Shown here: in pieces, positions 34,292 to 42,196 of the stretch
How positions within the stretch are numbered: the stretch's first letter is position 1
Layout of the letters: every line of letters begins with the position of its first letter
The notes under the pieces: generated by a model
Told to the model about the DNA's origin: nothing
Seen by the model: only the letters and a program-made list of their open reading frames with translations
Databases searched by the model: none
Assembly (NCBI GenBank): GCA_024451685.1
Contig: JAMXCW010000007.1
Coordinates: 29,120 to 84,070, forward strand
Origin: Candidatus Bathyanammoxibius amoris
Lineage (GTDB): Bacteria > Planctomycetota > Brocadiia > Brocadiales > Bathyanammoxibiaceae
Length of the DNA stretch: 54,951 nt
Direction of reading: 5' to 3'
Translations under genes and position numbers: made by a program

Positions 34292-35185
34292 ATGCAAGGT
34301 GTCTTAGTCGCAGGCTCCACGGGGTATCTGGGGAAATACGTCACACGGGAATTTAAGAGACACGGGTACTGGGTGCGGGCGCTGGCCCGGAACCCGAAAA
34401 AACTTGAAGAGACCGGTCCGTTCCTCGAACCCGCGGTAAGGGACCAGATAGACGAGGTCTTCGTCGGAGAGGCCACAAGGCCCGAGACACTGACGGGACT
34501 CTGTAAAGGCGTGGAAGCGGTCTTCTCGTCACTCGGCATCACGCGCCAGAAGGAAGAGTACACCTTTACGGAAGTTGATTACCAGGCGAACAAGAACATC
34601 CTGGAGCTTGCGCTGGCCTCCGGCGTGAAGAAATTCATCTTCGTGTCCGTCGCCGGGGGTAAGCAGTTGAGGAATATTGACGTCATAGACGCGCGCGAAA
34701 GGCTGGTTGACGAACTTCACAATTCTAAGCTGGACTACACAATCATCCGCCCCACGGGTTATTTTTCGGATATGACGGAATTCCTGAATATGGCCGTCTC
34801 CGGAAGGGTTTATCTGATAGGACACGGCGAGTTCAGAATAAACCCCATCCACGGCGCGGACCTCGCCCGTGTCTGTATTGACGCCGTAAAAGGTTCAGAA
34901 AAGGAGATGGAGGCCGGAGGCCCCGAGACGTTCACCTATGAGGAGGTCGCAGAACTCGCGTTCTCTGTGCTTGGCAAGGAACCGAAGATCACCCACATAC
35001 CCGCGCCGCCATACAGCCTCGCCGTTAAACTGATGTACCCGTTCGTGAGCAGCCGGACATATACAATTTCCAAATTCTACGCGACCGTAGCGCAGATGGA
35101 TTGTGTCACGCCCCCGTACGGGACACATACTCTCGAGGATTACTTTAAAGAAATCGCCCCCGCGGTTGGAGGGGGAGGGCCCTAA
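34292..35185 (+). CDS. NmrA-like atypical short-chain dehydrogenase
   Basis: A 297-residue NAD(P)-binding protein of the atypical SDR group. The N-terminal motif VLVAGSTGYLGKYV (GxxGYLG) binds the dinucleotide and AVFSSLGITRQK follows. The usual catalytic YxxxK is not in its classic place, as in NmrA, NDUFA9 and vinyl-reductase relatives. DYTIIRPTGYFSDMTEFL and INPIHGADLARVCIDA are typical. It could be a sensor or a reductase; the substrate is not inferable. GGGGGAAAAGAC directly precedes the ATG. Confidence 0.8.
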   Translation: MQGVLVAGSTGYLGKYVTREFKRHGYWVRALARNPKKLEETGPFLEPAVRDQIDEVFVGEATRPETLTGLCKGVEAVFSSLGITRQKEEYTFTEVDYQANKNILELALASGVKKFIFVSVAGGKQLRNIDVIDARERLVDELHNSKLDYTIIRPTGYFSDMTEFLNMAVSGRVYLIGHGEFRINPIHGADLARVCIDAVKGSEKEMEAGGPETFTYEEVAELAFSVLGKEPKITHIPAPPYSLAVKLMYPFVSSRTYTISKFYATVAQMDCVTPPYGTHTLEDYFKEIAPAVGGGGP

Positions 35186-35200
35186 CTGTTCAAGATGCGG

Positions 35201-35220
35201 CGTGGGGGCTTGCTCCCACG
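35201..35220. repeat. Isolated palindrome of the mini-element type
   Basis: CGTGGGGGCTTGCTCCCACG forms a short hairpin whose GCTTGC core matches the core of GTCGAGCTTGCTCGAC in the other elements. GTAG follows immediately. It looks like a remnant or partial copy. Confidence 0.5.
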
Positions 35221-35290
35221 TAGTAAATTACCCGCTGAGTCTCTCAATGCTTGGCGTTCTAATATCGTGTGAAAAGGAGCTGACTAAGAA

Positions 35291-35938
35291 ATGTTCACAT
35301 TTATCACCGGCAACCTGCGAAATATCATCCTGGGCCTTATCCTCGCCATCTTCGCCGGCGCCCTCGGCAGCGCCTTATGGCAGAGTGTCCGCAACCCCCT
35401 CTTCAGTCATTTCAGCGAACCGTCGGTCATAATAACGACGCTGGGCTCAAGCGCGCTCCTGGACGCAATGTATCAAGAAATAGGCCGGGGCTTCAGCCAG
35501 AACTACAGTATCTCGTCATATTACAGCCTCCACGAGACCGTGTTCGCGGTGTTTCTCGCGACTGTGTTAATTGCGTCAAGGATATTTATGGCCAAGGAGA
35601 GGAACATGACCAACGTTACGGCAGACGCCTCTGAGAAAACACACTATTTAGAGCATCGCATCAGAAGATTCTTGTACGCATTGACCGTCATGATACTGGC
35701 CCTGCTGGTCTTTTTCCAGATATGCCGCCTGTCGGATGAATACAAGAACAACGCAATCCTTCACATCCATCAGTCGATTACCATCTGTTCCCCCTTTGTC
35801 TCTGCAAATGAAATCGAGAAATTCTACAGCGAATTTTCCAGCATAAGGTCACGAGACGATTACATAAAACTGGACGAGAAACTAAGGACAATATCGGAGA
35901 AGAATGACCTCTACTTCCCCGAATTCAAGGTTTTTTGA
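35291..35938 (+). CDS. Membrane protein of unknown function
   Basis: A 215-residue protein with three hydrophobic segments (about 9-30, 82-100 and 131-150) and a soluble C-terminal domain of about 65 residues rich in charged and aromatic residues (EIEKFYSEFSSIRSRDDYIKL). AAAAGGAG lies about 12 bp before the ATG. I recognise no family. It is flanked on both sides by palindromic intergenic elements, so it may be accessory DNA. Confidence 0.6.
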   Translation: MFTFITGNLRNIILGLILAIFAGALGSALWQSVRNPLFSHFSEPSVIITTLGSSALLDAMYQEIGRGFSQNYSISSYYSLHETVFAVFLATVLIASRIFMAKERNMTNVTADASEKTHYLEHRIRRFLYALTVMILALLVFFQICRLSDEYKNNAILHIHQSITICSPFVSANEIEKFYSEFSSIRSRDDYIKLDEKLRTISEKNDLYFPEFKVF

Positions 35939-35954
35939 AATTTTTAATTTAACC

Positions 35955-36011
35955 TGTAGTTGCCCCATTTATGGGGCGTTATAAATACGCTCGATAAATC
36001 GAGCAGCTACA
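35955..36011. repeat. TGTAG...CTACA mini-element, copy 3
   Basis: Ends TGTAG (35955-35959) and CTACA (36007-36011) enclose two hairpins with near-identical loops: GCCCCATTTATGGGGC (35962-35977) and GCTCGATAAATCGAGC (35989-36004). Confidence 0.65.
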
Positions 36012-36025
36012 CAATATTCTTGTAA

Positions 36026-36128
36026 GGGCGGGGCAACCCCGCCCTACCGCCCACACCCCAAATTCCCCGGTAGACAACGACCTTTACGGTCGTTGATTGT
36101 ATGATGTTATCAACGAGGTGAAACCTCG
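36026..36128. repeat. Run of further palindromes
   Basis: Between two bounded elements lie GGGCGGGGCAACCCCGCCC (36026-36044), CAACGACC/GGTCGTTG (36075-36095) and CGAGGTGAAACCTCG (36114-36128). With their neighbours these make seven hairpins in 250 bp and no ORF. The gap 35939-36263 is thus almost wholly palindromic. Confidence 0.7.
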
Positions 36129-36163
36129 CTGTCCACCTCGTGGCACGGTTTGTCATTCTAATC

Positions 36164-36242
36164 TGTAGCGGTCGAGCTTGCTCGACAATACGCAGAGTAA
36201 ACTCTGCCGCCGCAATAAGATCAAACCAAGCTCTGCCACTAC
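36164..36242. repeat. TGTAG...CTACA mini-element, copy 4
   Basis: Starts TGTAGCGGTCGAGCTTGCTCGAC, the same first 23 bases as copies 1 and 2b (quoted in part: TGTAGCGGTCGAGC), then GCAGAGTAAACTCTGC (36192-36207), and ends CCACTACA. The interior differs from the other copies, so the left end is the best conserved part. Confidence 0.7.
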
Positions 36243-36269
36243 AGTCTATTATGATAACGTCTGTATATT

Positions 36270-36298
36270 TTGCATCGGTTTCTGGATTCTTGTATACT
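36270..36298 (+). promoter_or_regulatory. Leaderless promoter of recG
   Basis: TTGCAT (36270-36275), exactly 17 bp, TATACT (36293-36298). The GTG start at 36306 is 7 bp further on, so the mRNA should begin at or within a base or two of the start codon. Confidence 0.65.
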
Positions 36299-36305
36299 AG
36301 CGGAT

Positions 36306-38432
36306 GTGAAAACCGCTACTACGACTACGGCTACTACTAAAAACCCGGTATACGGCCCGGTGCAGTACCTTAAAGGTGTCGGGCCGTGGAGGGCGGAGGT
36401 GCTCGCGAGACTCGAAATCCATACAATCCGCGACCTGCTATACCATTTCCCCAGAGACTACCAGGACAGGAGCCGGATAAAGTCCATAAATGAGGTAGTG
36501 TTCAACGAGGCGACCACAATAAAAGGACAGATAAAAAGCGTAAGGGTCATACCCACAAGAAACAGGTGGGGGAGAAGACGGGGGGGCATACTTGAGGCGG
36601 TGGTGTCGGACGATACGGGCACCATAGCGGCCACATGGTTTAATATGGCGTTCCTGCGCGACAGGTTCAAGCCGGGCGACGAAGTATTACTCTTCGGCAA
36701 GATACACATGCACAAGTACCTGCAGATTATCAATCCCGAATTCGAGTTCCCCGGCAGGGATGATGACAATGAAACCGATAAAACCCCTGACCCGCTGGCG
36801 TCGGGGCGCATCGTACCCATGTACTCGCTTACAGAAGGGATTAAACAGAATTACCTGCGCCGTTTGATAAGACAAACGCTTGACGACTTCGCCCCGCGTC
36901 TGGAAGAACCCCTGCCGGAGCAACTGCTAAAATCAATAAAACTCGTGCCCGTACACAGGGCCATAGAGGACGCCCACTTCCCGGAGACTCATGATGTGCT
37001 GAAACAGGCCCGCAAACGGTTTGCCTACGAGGAAATCTTGTTATTTCAACTGGCACTGGCCATACGGAAACAGAAGATGACCACGGAGAAGGGCCACGCC
37101 TTCCGCATCGGGCAGACTATTGACAGCCATATACGGGACCGCTTTCCTTTTAAACTTACAGGCGCACAGGAGAGGGTTTTGGCGGAGATCCGGCGGGACA
37201 TGGAGAGTCCGGGCCCCATGAACAGGCTGCTTCAGGGTGACGTGGGTTCGGGCAAGACTGTAATCGCCCTGTACGCGCTGCTTGCGGCGGTCGCGAACGG
37301 TTTTCAGGCGGCGTTTATGGTCCCGACCGAGGTGCTGGCGGCCCAGCATAACAGGACGGTGGGTAAATATCTGGCCGGGTCAAAGGTGAGGACACTGCTG
37401 CATGTGGGCGGCAAGGCCCCAAAGCAGAGGAAAAAGGATTTAGAAAAGATAAAAAACGGCGAGGTTGACCTGGTGATAGGCACCCATGCCCTTGTGTCAA
37501 AGGACGTGCAGTTCAAAAAACTCGGCGTGGTGGTGGTAGACGAGCAACACAAGTTCGGCGTGCTTCAGAGGGCACATCTGAAACAGAAAGGTATCAGCCC
37601 GGACGTGCTGGTCATGACCGCCACACCTATACCACGGAGCCTGTCCCTTACCCTGTTCGGAGACATGGATATATCGATAATAGACGAGCTTCCGCCCGGG
37701 CGCCCCCCTATCGAAACCAGATGGGTGACAAAAGGCAAGACACCCGGGGCATATGAGTTAATAGGAAAGGAATTGAATAAGGGCCGTCAGGTCTTTGTGG
37801 TATATCCGCTGGTAGAGGAGTCAGAAAAGCTCGACCTCAAGTCGGCTGTGGAGGGTGCCGAAACGTTCCGGCATAATTTCCCTGATTACACGATAGGGTT
37901 GCTGCACGGGCGCCTGAAACAGGACGCCAAGGACCGTATAATGGACGATTTCCGGCAGAAGAAGATAAACATACTGGTCTCCACCATAATAATAGAGGTA
38001 GGGATAGACATACCAAACGCCACGGTGATAGTAATCGAGCATGCCGAGAGGTTCGGGTTGGCCCAGCTCCACCAGCTCCGCGGGCGAACGGGTCGAAGCA
38101 GTGACCACTCATACTGCCTGCTCTTCGCGGACCCCAAAAGCGCCGACGCGCGCACGAGACTGCAGACCATCGTAACCAGCAACGACGGGTTCAGGATAGC
38201 AGAGGAAGACCTGAGGTTGAGAGGACCGGGAGCCTTCTTCGGCACACGGCAGCACGGCATGCCGGACTACCGGGTGGCCGACATGACAAAGGACCTGGCA
38301 CTGCTCAAGACAGCCAGGGACGACGCCTTCAGCCTGGTCGAGAAGGACGGCTCACTCCGGGAATACCCCCTGCTCAGAAAGAACGTGCTGGAAAGGTACA
38401 CCAGCAGGATAAGATTGGCGAGCGTTGTATAA
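36306..38432 (+). CDS. recG: ATP-dependent DNA helicase RecG
   Basis: Remodels stalled replication forks and Holliday junctions. 708 residues. The N-terminal wedge domain begins VQYLKGVGPWRAEVLARLEI and LLYHFPRDYQDRS. Helicase motifs: GDVGSGKTVIALYALL (Walker A), DEQHKFGVLQR (motif II), MTATPIPRSLSLTLFGD, STIIIEVGIDIPNATV and QLRGRTGRSSDHSYC. The C-terminal TRG hairpin region is present (RLRGPGAFFGTRQHG). The GTG at 36306 is chosen because a good promoter places the transcript start there; a TTG at 36270 falls inside the -35 box. Threonine-rich codons follow the start (KTATTTTATTK). Confidence 0.95.
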   Translation: MKTATTTTATTKNPVYGPVQYLKGVGPWRAEVLARLEIHTIRDLLYHFPRDYQDRSRIKSINEVVFNEATTIKGQIKSVRVIPTRNRWGRRRGGILEAVVSDDTGTIAATWFNMAFLRDRFKPGDEVLLFGKIHMHKYLQIINPEFEFPGRDDDNETDKTPDPLASGRIVPMYSLTEGIKQNYLRRLIRQTLDDFAPRLEEPLPEQLLKSIKLVPVHRAIEDAHFPETHDVLKQARKRFAYEEILLFQLALAIRKQKMTTEKGHAFRIGQTIDSHIRDRFPFKLTGAQERVLAEIRRDMESPGPMNRLLQGDVGSGKTVIALYALLAAVANGFQAAFMVPTEVLAAQHNRTVGKYLAGSKVRTLLHVGGKAPKQRKKDLEKIKNGEVDLVIGTHALVSKDVQFKKLGVVVVDEQHKFGVLQRAHLKQKGISPDVLVMTATPIPRSLSLTLFGDMDISIIDELPPGRPPIETRWVTKGKTPGAYELIGKELNKGRQVFVVYPLVEESEKLDLKSAVEGAETFRHNFPDYTIGLLHGRLKQDAKDRIMDDFRQKKINILVSTIIIEVGIDIPNATVIVIEHAERFGLAQLHQLRGRTGRSSDHSYCLLFADPKSADARTRLQTIVTSNDGFRIAEEDLRLRGPGAFFGTRQHGMPDYRVADMTKDLALLKTARDDAFSLVEKDGSLREYPLLRKNVLERYTSRIRLASVV

Positions 38433-38470
38433 AAAATAATGTGACCAATTCTCTTTTGTCGACTCAGACC

Positions 38471-39292
38471 ATGAACAAGGTAATGATAATCGGCGGCTCA
38501 GACTCAGGTGGAGGGGCCGGAATCCAGGCAGACCTAAAGACCGTAACGGCCCTCGGTGTCTACGGCACCACCGTTATCACCGCAATCACGGCACAGAACA
38601 CCCTTGGCGTGCAATCCGTCCATGCCACACCTTACAGTTCCGTAAGTGAACAGATAGATTCCATAATGAGTGACATGGGAACAGACGCGGTTAAGACCGG
38701 AATGCTCCTGAACGACGAGATAGTAGGGGCGGTCTCAAGGAAGATAAAAGAGTATCAACTTGACAGCGTGGTAGTCGACCCCGTCCTCTGCGCAAAGGAT
38801 GGGAGTGCGCTCCTTGCGGGTGACGCCGCGGTTAAGAGGTTGGTATCGGAACTACTGCCGCTTGCCGCGATAGTCACGCCGAACATACATGAAGCCGGGG
38901 TGTTATCCGGCGTCTCCATTAACCGGCCGGAACACGTTAAAGAAGCGGCCCAGTCTCTGCGCGGAATGGGCGCGAAGAACGTGCTTATAAAAGGCGGCCA
39001 CGCGCCCGAAGACTGGCCATCGGTGAAAAAAGGGGTGGTAGAGGATCTGTTTTATGACGGCAACAACTTCAGGCAGCTCGTCTCACCCAGGGTTGATACC
39101 GGCAACGCGGGCGGTGTGCACGGGAGCGGCTGCACACTGGCCTCAGCCATAGCGGCAGGACTCGCGCGCGGCAAAGGTGTTGAAGGGGCTATCCTCTTCG
39201 CAAAGAAATTCCTGAACGATATTATCGCAAACAACTTCAGGATTGGCCGCGGTAACAACGTTCTCGACCCATCGGGTTACAAAAAGGGATAA
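38471..39292 (+). CDS. thiD: Hydroxymethylpyrimidine/phosphomethylpyrimidine kinase
   Basis: Makes HMP pyrophosphate for thiamine synthesis. 273 residues of the ribokinase fold: [20 protein letters not shown] near the N-terminus, [52 protein letters not shown] and the anion-hole [16 protein letters not shown]. The ATG at 38471 fits homologues; an in-frame GTG at 38441 would add ten residues. It follows recG by about 40 bp and may share its transcript. Confidence 0.93.
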   Translation: MNKVMIIGGSDSGGGAGIQADLKTVTALGVYGTTVITAITAQNTLGVQSVHATPYSSVSEQIDSIMSDMGTDAVKTGMLLNDEIVGAVSRKIKEYQLDSVVVDPVLCAKDGSALLAGDAAVKRLVSELLPLAAIVTPNIHEAGVLSGVSINRPEHVKEAAQSLRGMGAKNVLIKGGHAPEDWPSVKKGVVEDLFYDGNNFRQLVSPRVDTGNAGGVHGSGCTLASAIAAGLARGKGVEGAILFAKKFLNDIIANNFRIGRGNNVLDPSGYKKG

Positions 39293-39485
39293 CGACCTTA
39301 ACTTTTCCCCCCTCAAATCCAAGGCTTCTTGCGGCCCCCGGACACGTTTCCGGTCCCTTTTCTACCATCTTATCTCGTTGTCCATGCACATGTTAGAATA
39401 AATGCGGCCCCGGTTTCTACTGGTTTTAGACCGTTCTCACGGGCGAGGAGGGGCAGAAAAGGGCCGCACACCCTATCTCCTTATA

Positions 39486-39501
39486 CTACAACATGTTGTG
39501 T
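39486..39501 (+). promoter_or_regulatory. NrdR-box-like palindrome 1
   Basis: CTACAACATGTTGTGT matches the published NrdR box acaCwAtATaTwGtgt at 12 of 16 positions, including every strongly conserved position (C4, w5, A6, A8, T9, T11, w12, G13). The inner 12 bases are a perfect palindrome. Confidence 0.7.
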
Positions 39502-39516
39502 GTTCATCTAAAAAAT

Positions 39517-39532
39517 ATACAAAATATTGTGT
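39517..39532 (+). promoter_or_regulatory. NrdR-box-like palindrome 2
   Basis: ATACAAAATATTGTGT matches the NrdR consensus at 14 of 16 positions. A 15-bp linker separates it from box 1 (31 bp centre to centre, three helical turns), the spacing known for paired NrdR boxes. The next -35 box begins 7 bp later. A third core, CAATATATAG (39549-39558), lies inside the promoter spacer. Confidence 0.8.
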
Positions 39533-39539
39533 TTCACGC

Positions 39540-39567
39540 TTGACATTTCAATATATAGACATATAAT
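39540..39567 (+). promoter_or_regulatory. Consensus promoter of the glycyl-radical-domain gene
   Basis: Perfect TTGACA (39540-39545), 16 bp, perfect TATAAT (39562-39567). The predicted start is near 39574, leaving a leader of about 120 nt ending in AAAGGAGGT. This is the best promoter in the window and sits directly downstream of the NrdR boxes. The rest of the 403-bp gap from 39293 shows no ORF I trust. Confidence 0.85.
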
Positions 39568-39695
39568 ACTGCCCGTATACTACATGTGGCTTGGCAGGAA
39601 GTTAATCCGGTTTAAGTAAACACTCTTGTCCTTTTTTAAACGTTTAGATTGTTTTAATCCTAATACACTTTAGCGAAAGGAGGTAACTCGGAGAT

Positions 39696-40091
39696 ATGAC
39701 CCCAGCATTACTCGAACAAGAAGTGTGTAATACCTCTGTGTTGGAAGAAAGACTTCAGGCCTTTTGCGACGCGGTTAATTTCCATGATTATCTGGAGATT
39801 GACGGTGTAATTCATGCAGGTGAAGAGAAGCACGGTATCAAGTTTGAAGAAGACGTCCTTAAGGTTCTGAACCACAAGATGCATACGGCTTACTATATCT
39901 CTCTTAAGGCCATAATGAAGCAGAAACTTGGCGACGTAATTGAGGCCTTGGAAACGGGCATAAGGGAGAAGCTCTATAGCGTAACCAGAATCGTGGGTTA
40001 CTACAGCCGCGTGTCCAACTGGAACAAGTCAAAGCTCGGTGAGCTAAAAGACAGGCACAGAGGTGACTATTCAGTCAGGAAGGTCGCTTAG
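39696..40091 (+). CDS. Stand-alone ribonucleotide-reductase-type glycyl-radical domain
   Basis: A 131-residue protein. Its C-terminal third, T97-R98-I-V-G101-Y-Y then WNKSKLGELKDR, matches the end of class III (NrdD-type) ribonucleotide reductases, where the glycine of R-x-x-G-Y carries the radical and a WN/FNxxKxxExKxR tail follows. The first 95 residues are helical and have no recognised motif; there is no CxxC zinc site and no catalytic barrel. It could be a split NrdD C-terminus, a repair module analogous to YfiD for pyruvate formate-lyase, or a regulator. AAAGGAGGT precedes the ATG. Two NrdR-like boxes and a consensus promoter lie upstream and a terminator downstream, so it is a single-gene unit. 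Confidence 0.7.
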   Translation: MTPALLEQEVCNTSVLEERLQAFCDAVNFHDYLEIDGVIHAGEEKHGIKFEEDVLKVLNHKMHTAYYISLKAIMKQKLGDVIEALETGIREKLYSVTRIVGYYSRVSNWNKSKLGELKDRHRGDYSVRKVA

Positions 40092-40135
40092 AGAAACAAC
40101 GTAAAACAAGCAAAGGAAGTATTCTGAGAACCCGC

Positions 40136-40176
40136 GGGGCGAGCGAGATAAAATATCTTGCTCGCCCCTTGTTTTT
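40136..40176 (+). terminator. Rho-independent terminator
   Basis: GGGGCGAGCGAGATA pairs almost perfectly with TATCTTGCTCGCCCC around AAA (40136-40168), then TTGTTTTT. It ends the glycyl-radical-domain transcript. Confidence 0.93.
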
Positions 40177-40253
40177 CTGGAGTTTGTCGCTTTTAGCGTA
40201 ACCCTGCGTATTAAAGCCCCCTGGTTCCTGGTTTAAGACACCCTGGCCGGATA

Positions 40254-40742
40254 TTATTTCTTCTCCAGTGCTTCAAAGGCCATTGATACCGCCTCCTCGG
40301 CATTCCTGGCTATGACCGGGCCGGGCCGGTCAAGCCGGCTGGCGTTGAGGTCAAACCCCCATGTACTTATCCCGACTACGGGTTTATACTTCATCAGGGC
40401 ATAAGCTATCTCTGAAAGGGTGCCTAGTTTTCCTCCTACGGCAATAACTGCGTCACCCGAGTAGGCAACCAGGGTGTTTCTCGCATAACCTAAGCCGGTG
40501 ACAATAGGTATATCAATGTACGGGTTCATTTCTTCGGTATCCTCCCCCGGCAGTATGCCAACTGTCAGCCCGCCGGCCTCTCTCGCCCCTTTCGCCGCGG
40601 CCTCCATAACCCCACCCAGACCGCCGCATATCAACACCGCACCCCGTTTTGCCACCTCACGGCCGACTTCCTCCGCCGTCCTGAACTCTTCTTCCGTCGC
40701 GGAACTGGCGCCTATAACGGATATGCATCTTTTCTTGGCCAT
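40254..40742 (-). CDS. TIGR00725 / LOG-like Rossmann protein
   Basis: A 162-residue protein of the SLOG/LOG superfamily (TIGR00725 type). Motifs: SVIGASSATEEE at the N-terminus, the nucleotide-binding ICGGLGGVMEAAAKGAREAGG, GYARNTLVAYSGDAVIAVGGKLGTLSEIAYAL. LOG enzymes release nucleobases from nucleotides or sense them; the activity of this branch is not established. It has its own promoter with a palindrome in the spacer and is divergent from the MEMO-like gene. Confidence 0.85.
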   Translation of the reverse strand: MAKKRCISVIGASSATEEEFRTAEEVGREVAKRGAVLICGGLGGVMEAAAKGAREAGGLTVGILPGEDTEEMNPYIDIPIVTGLGYARNTLVAYSGDAVIAVGGKLGTLSEIAYALMKYKPVVGISTWGFDLNASRLDRPGPVIARNAEEAVSMAFEALEKK

Positions 40743-40778
40743 TGAAGTTCTTTCTCACAGTAAAAACGTAAGACAGGG

Positions 40779-40807
40779 ATTATTGCCCGGCCAACGTTGG
40801 CTGTCAA
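40779..40807 (-). promoter_or_regulatory. Promoter with palindromic spacer for the TIGR00725-like gene
   Basis: On the minus strand TTGACA (40802-40807), 17 bp, AATAAT (40779-40784). The spacer contains the perfect 12-bp palindrome GCCAACGTTGGC (40790-40801), placed as a repressor operator would be. Confidence 0.65.
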
Positions 40808-40819
40808 GGTAAATTGCGC

Positions 40820-40848
40820 TTGCAATAAATCCAGACCTGCTATATGGT
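40820..40848 (+). promoter_or_regulatory. Promoter of the MEMO-like gene
   Basis: TTGCAA (40820-40825), 17 bp, TATGGT (40843-40848). It is arranged back-to-back with the minus-strand promoter 13 bp away. Confidence 0.45.
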
Positions 40849-40910
40849 AACATTTCCCATAAACGGGGGAGATTTTAATAAAAAAATATTCCTACCGGGA
40901 GTGCAAGGGC

Positions 40911-42143
40911 ATGGAATATCCCAAGTTACGGCCTGTGGAGGCCTTCCCTTATAATGAACCGGGGAAGGAGGGCATCTGCCTGAGAGATCCTTCCAACATC
41001 ACTGACACGATTCTCGTCGTGCCTCATCATTTGTTTGAAATAATAAGACTGTTTGACGGGCGGCACTCCCTCCTTGACGTACAAACGGTATACGCAAAAC
41101 GGCACGGCAATATACCGCTCAAGGAACAGATTGAAGGTGTCATAAACACGCTCGACAAGGCCATGCTGCTGGAGAGTGAGCGCTTTACTCAGTTCCTAAA
41201 AGACCTGAAGGAGGAGTTCAGGCGTTCGAGCATAAGGAAGGCCGCCTTTGCCGGCAAAGGATATGACAGCGACCCCGGGAAACTGAGACAACAGATAGAC
41301 ACCTTTTTCACCTCGGACGGCGGTCCATGTAAGCCGGGTGGAAAAAGGTCCGGGAAGAAATCTAAGAACGTCGTAAAGGGCGCCGTGCTACCGCACATAG
41401 ACTTCGACAGGGGCGGCCCCTGCTTCGCATGGGGATACAAAGAGATAGAAAAGTCTTCCAATGCCAGATGTTTCATACTGTTAGGCACTTCCCATGGAGA
41501 CATGAACGGGCTTTTTTCCGTCACGAAAAAGGATTTTGAGACGCCGTTTGGACTCCTTCGCACCGACAAGGAAATCGTTACCGCCATTGAGAAGGCCGGC
41601 GGGAAGGGATTCTTTAAGGGTGAGTTTGCCCACAAAAACGAACACTCGCTGGAATTTCAGGCCATATTCCTCCACTACCTGTATGACGGCAAGAGGGACG
41701 TCAGCATAGTACCCGTCCTCTGCTCGTCATTCCATGAGATGATAAAGGACGGTAAGAGCCCGTCTTCGGTACAGGAGGTGAATGATTTCATAGAGACACT
41801 AAAGGGCGTCATTAAGGGGAATGGGAAAGACGTCTTTTTAATAGCAAGCGCGGACCTGAGCCATGTCGGACCACGTTTCGGCGACCCCCTGCCCCTGACC
41901 AGCCAGGACCTCCAGAAAATAGCCGAAGAGGACATGGACATGATAAGGTTTATAGAAAACGTTGACGCAGAGGGATTCTTTCACAGTATCCAGAAAGACG
42001 GCGACAGGAGGAAGATATGCGGGCTTTCGCCGATATACGTACTCCTGAAGGTACTGGATGCCTCCAGAGGGAAATTGCTCAAATATGAACAGTGGCCGGA
42101 CCCGAGGGGCATGGTCAGCTTCGCCAGTATCGGCCTCTATTAG
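40911..42143 (+). CDS. MEMO-like protein (AmmeMemoRadiSam protein B family)
   Basis: A 410-residue protein. The C-terminal MEMO domain (about 150-410) has AVLPHIDFDRGG, ILLGTSHGD, FETPFGLLRTD, FAHKNEHSLEFQAIFL, IVPVLCSS and ASADLSHVGPRFGD, keeping the putative metal-binding His and Asp residues. The N-terminal 100 residues (LRDPSNITDTILVVPHHLFEII, LDVQTVYAKRHGNIP) form a separate PqqD-like winged-helix domain. Family members are often encoded with an AMMECR1 protein and a radical-SAM enzyme; neither is adjacent here. Function is uncertain. GGGAG lies upstream of the ATG. Confidence 0.87.
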   Translation: MEYPKLRPVEAFPYNEPGKEGICLRDPSNITDTILVVPHHLFEIIRLFDGRHSLLDVQTVYAKRHGNIPLKEQIEGVINTLDKAMLLESERFTQFLKDLKEEFRRSSIRKAAFAGKGYDSDPGKLRQQIDTFFTSDGGPCKPGGKRSGKKSKNVVKGAVLPHIDFDRGGPCFAWGYKEIEKSSNARCFILLGTSHGDMNGLFSVTKKDFETPFGLLRTDKEIVTAIEKAGGKGFFKGEFAHKNEHSLEFQAIFLHYLYDGKRDVSIVPVLCSSFHEMIKDGKSPSSVQEVNDFIETLKGVIKGNGKDVFLIASADLSHVGPRFGDPLPLTSQDLQKIAEEDMDMIRFIENVDAEGFFHSIQKDGDRRKICGLSPIYVLLKVLDASRGKLLKYEQWPDPRGMVSFASIGLY

Positions 42144-42182
42144 TCCGCCCCGGAAAACCCGTCCAAACCATGGAAACTATGG

Positions 42183-42188
42183 TATAAT
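42183..42188 (+). promoter_or_regulatory. -10 box of the structured RNA candidate
   Basis: A perfect TATAAT lies 9 bp before the first hairpin of the RNA candidate; the -35 region (around 42160-42165) is poor. Predicted start is near 42195. Confidence 0.5.
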
Positions 42189-42196
42189 TATTTAAG

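Noticed and set aside
39549-39558. Third NrdR box inside the promoter spacer
   Set aside because: The core CAATATATAG is perfect but flanks do not match and its spacing from box 2 (29 bp) is off; kept only as a note.
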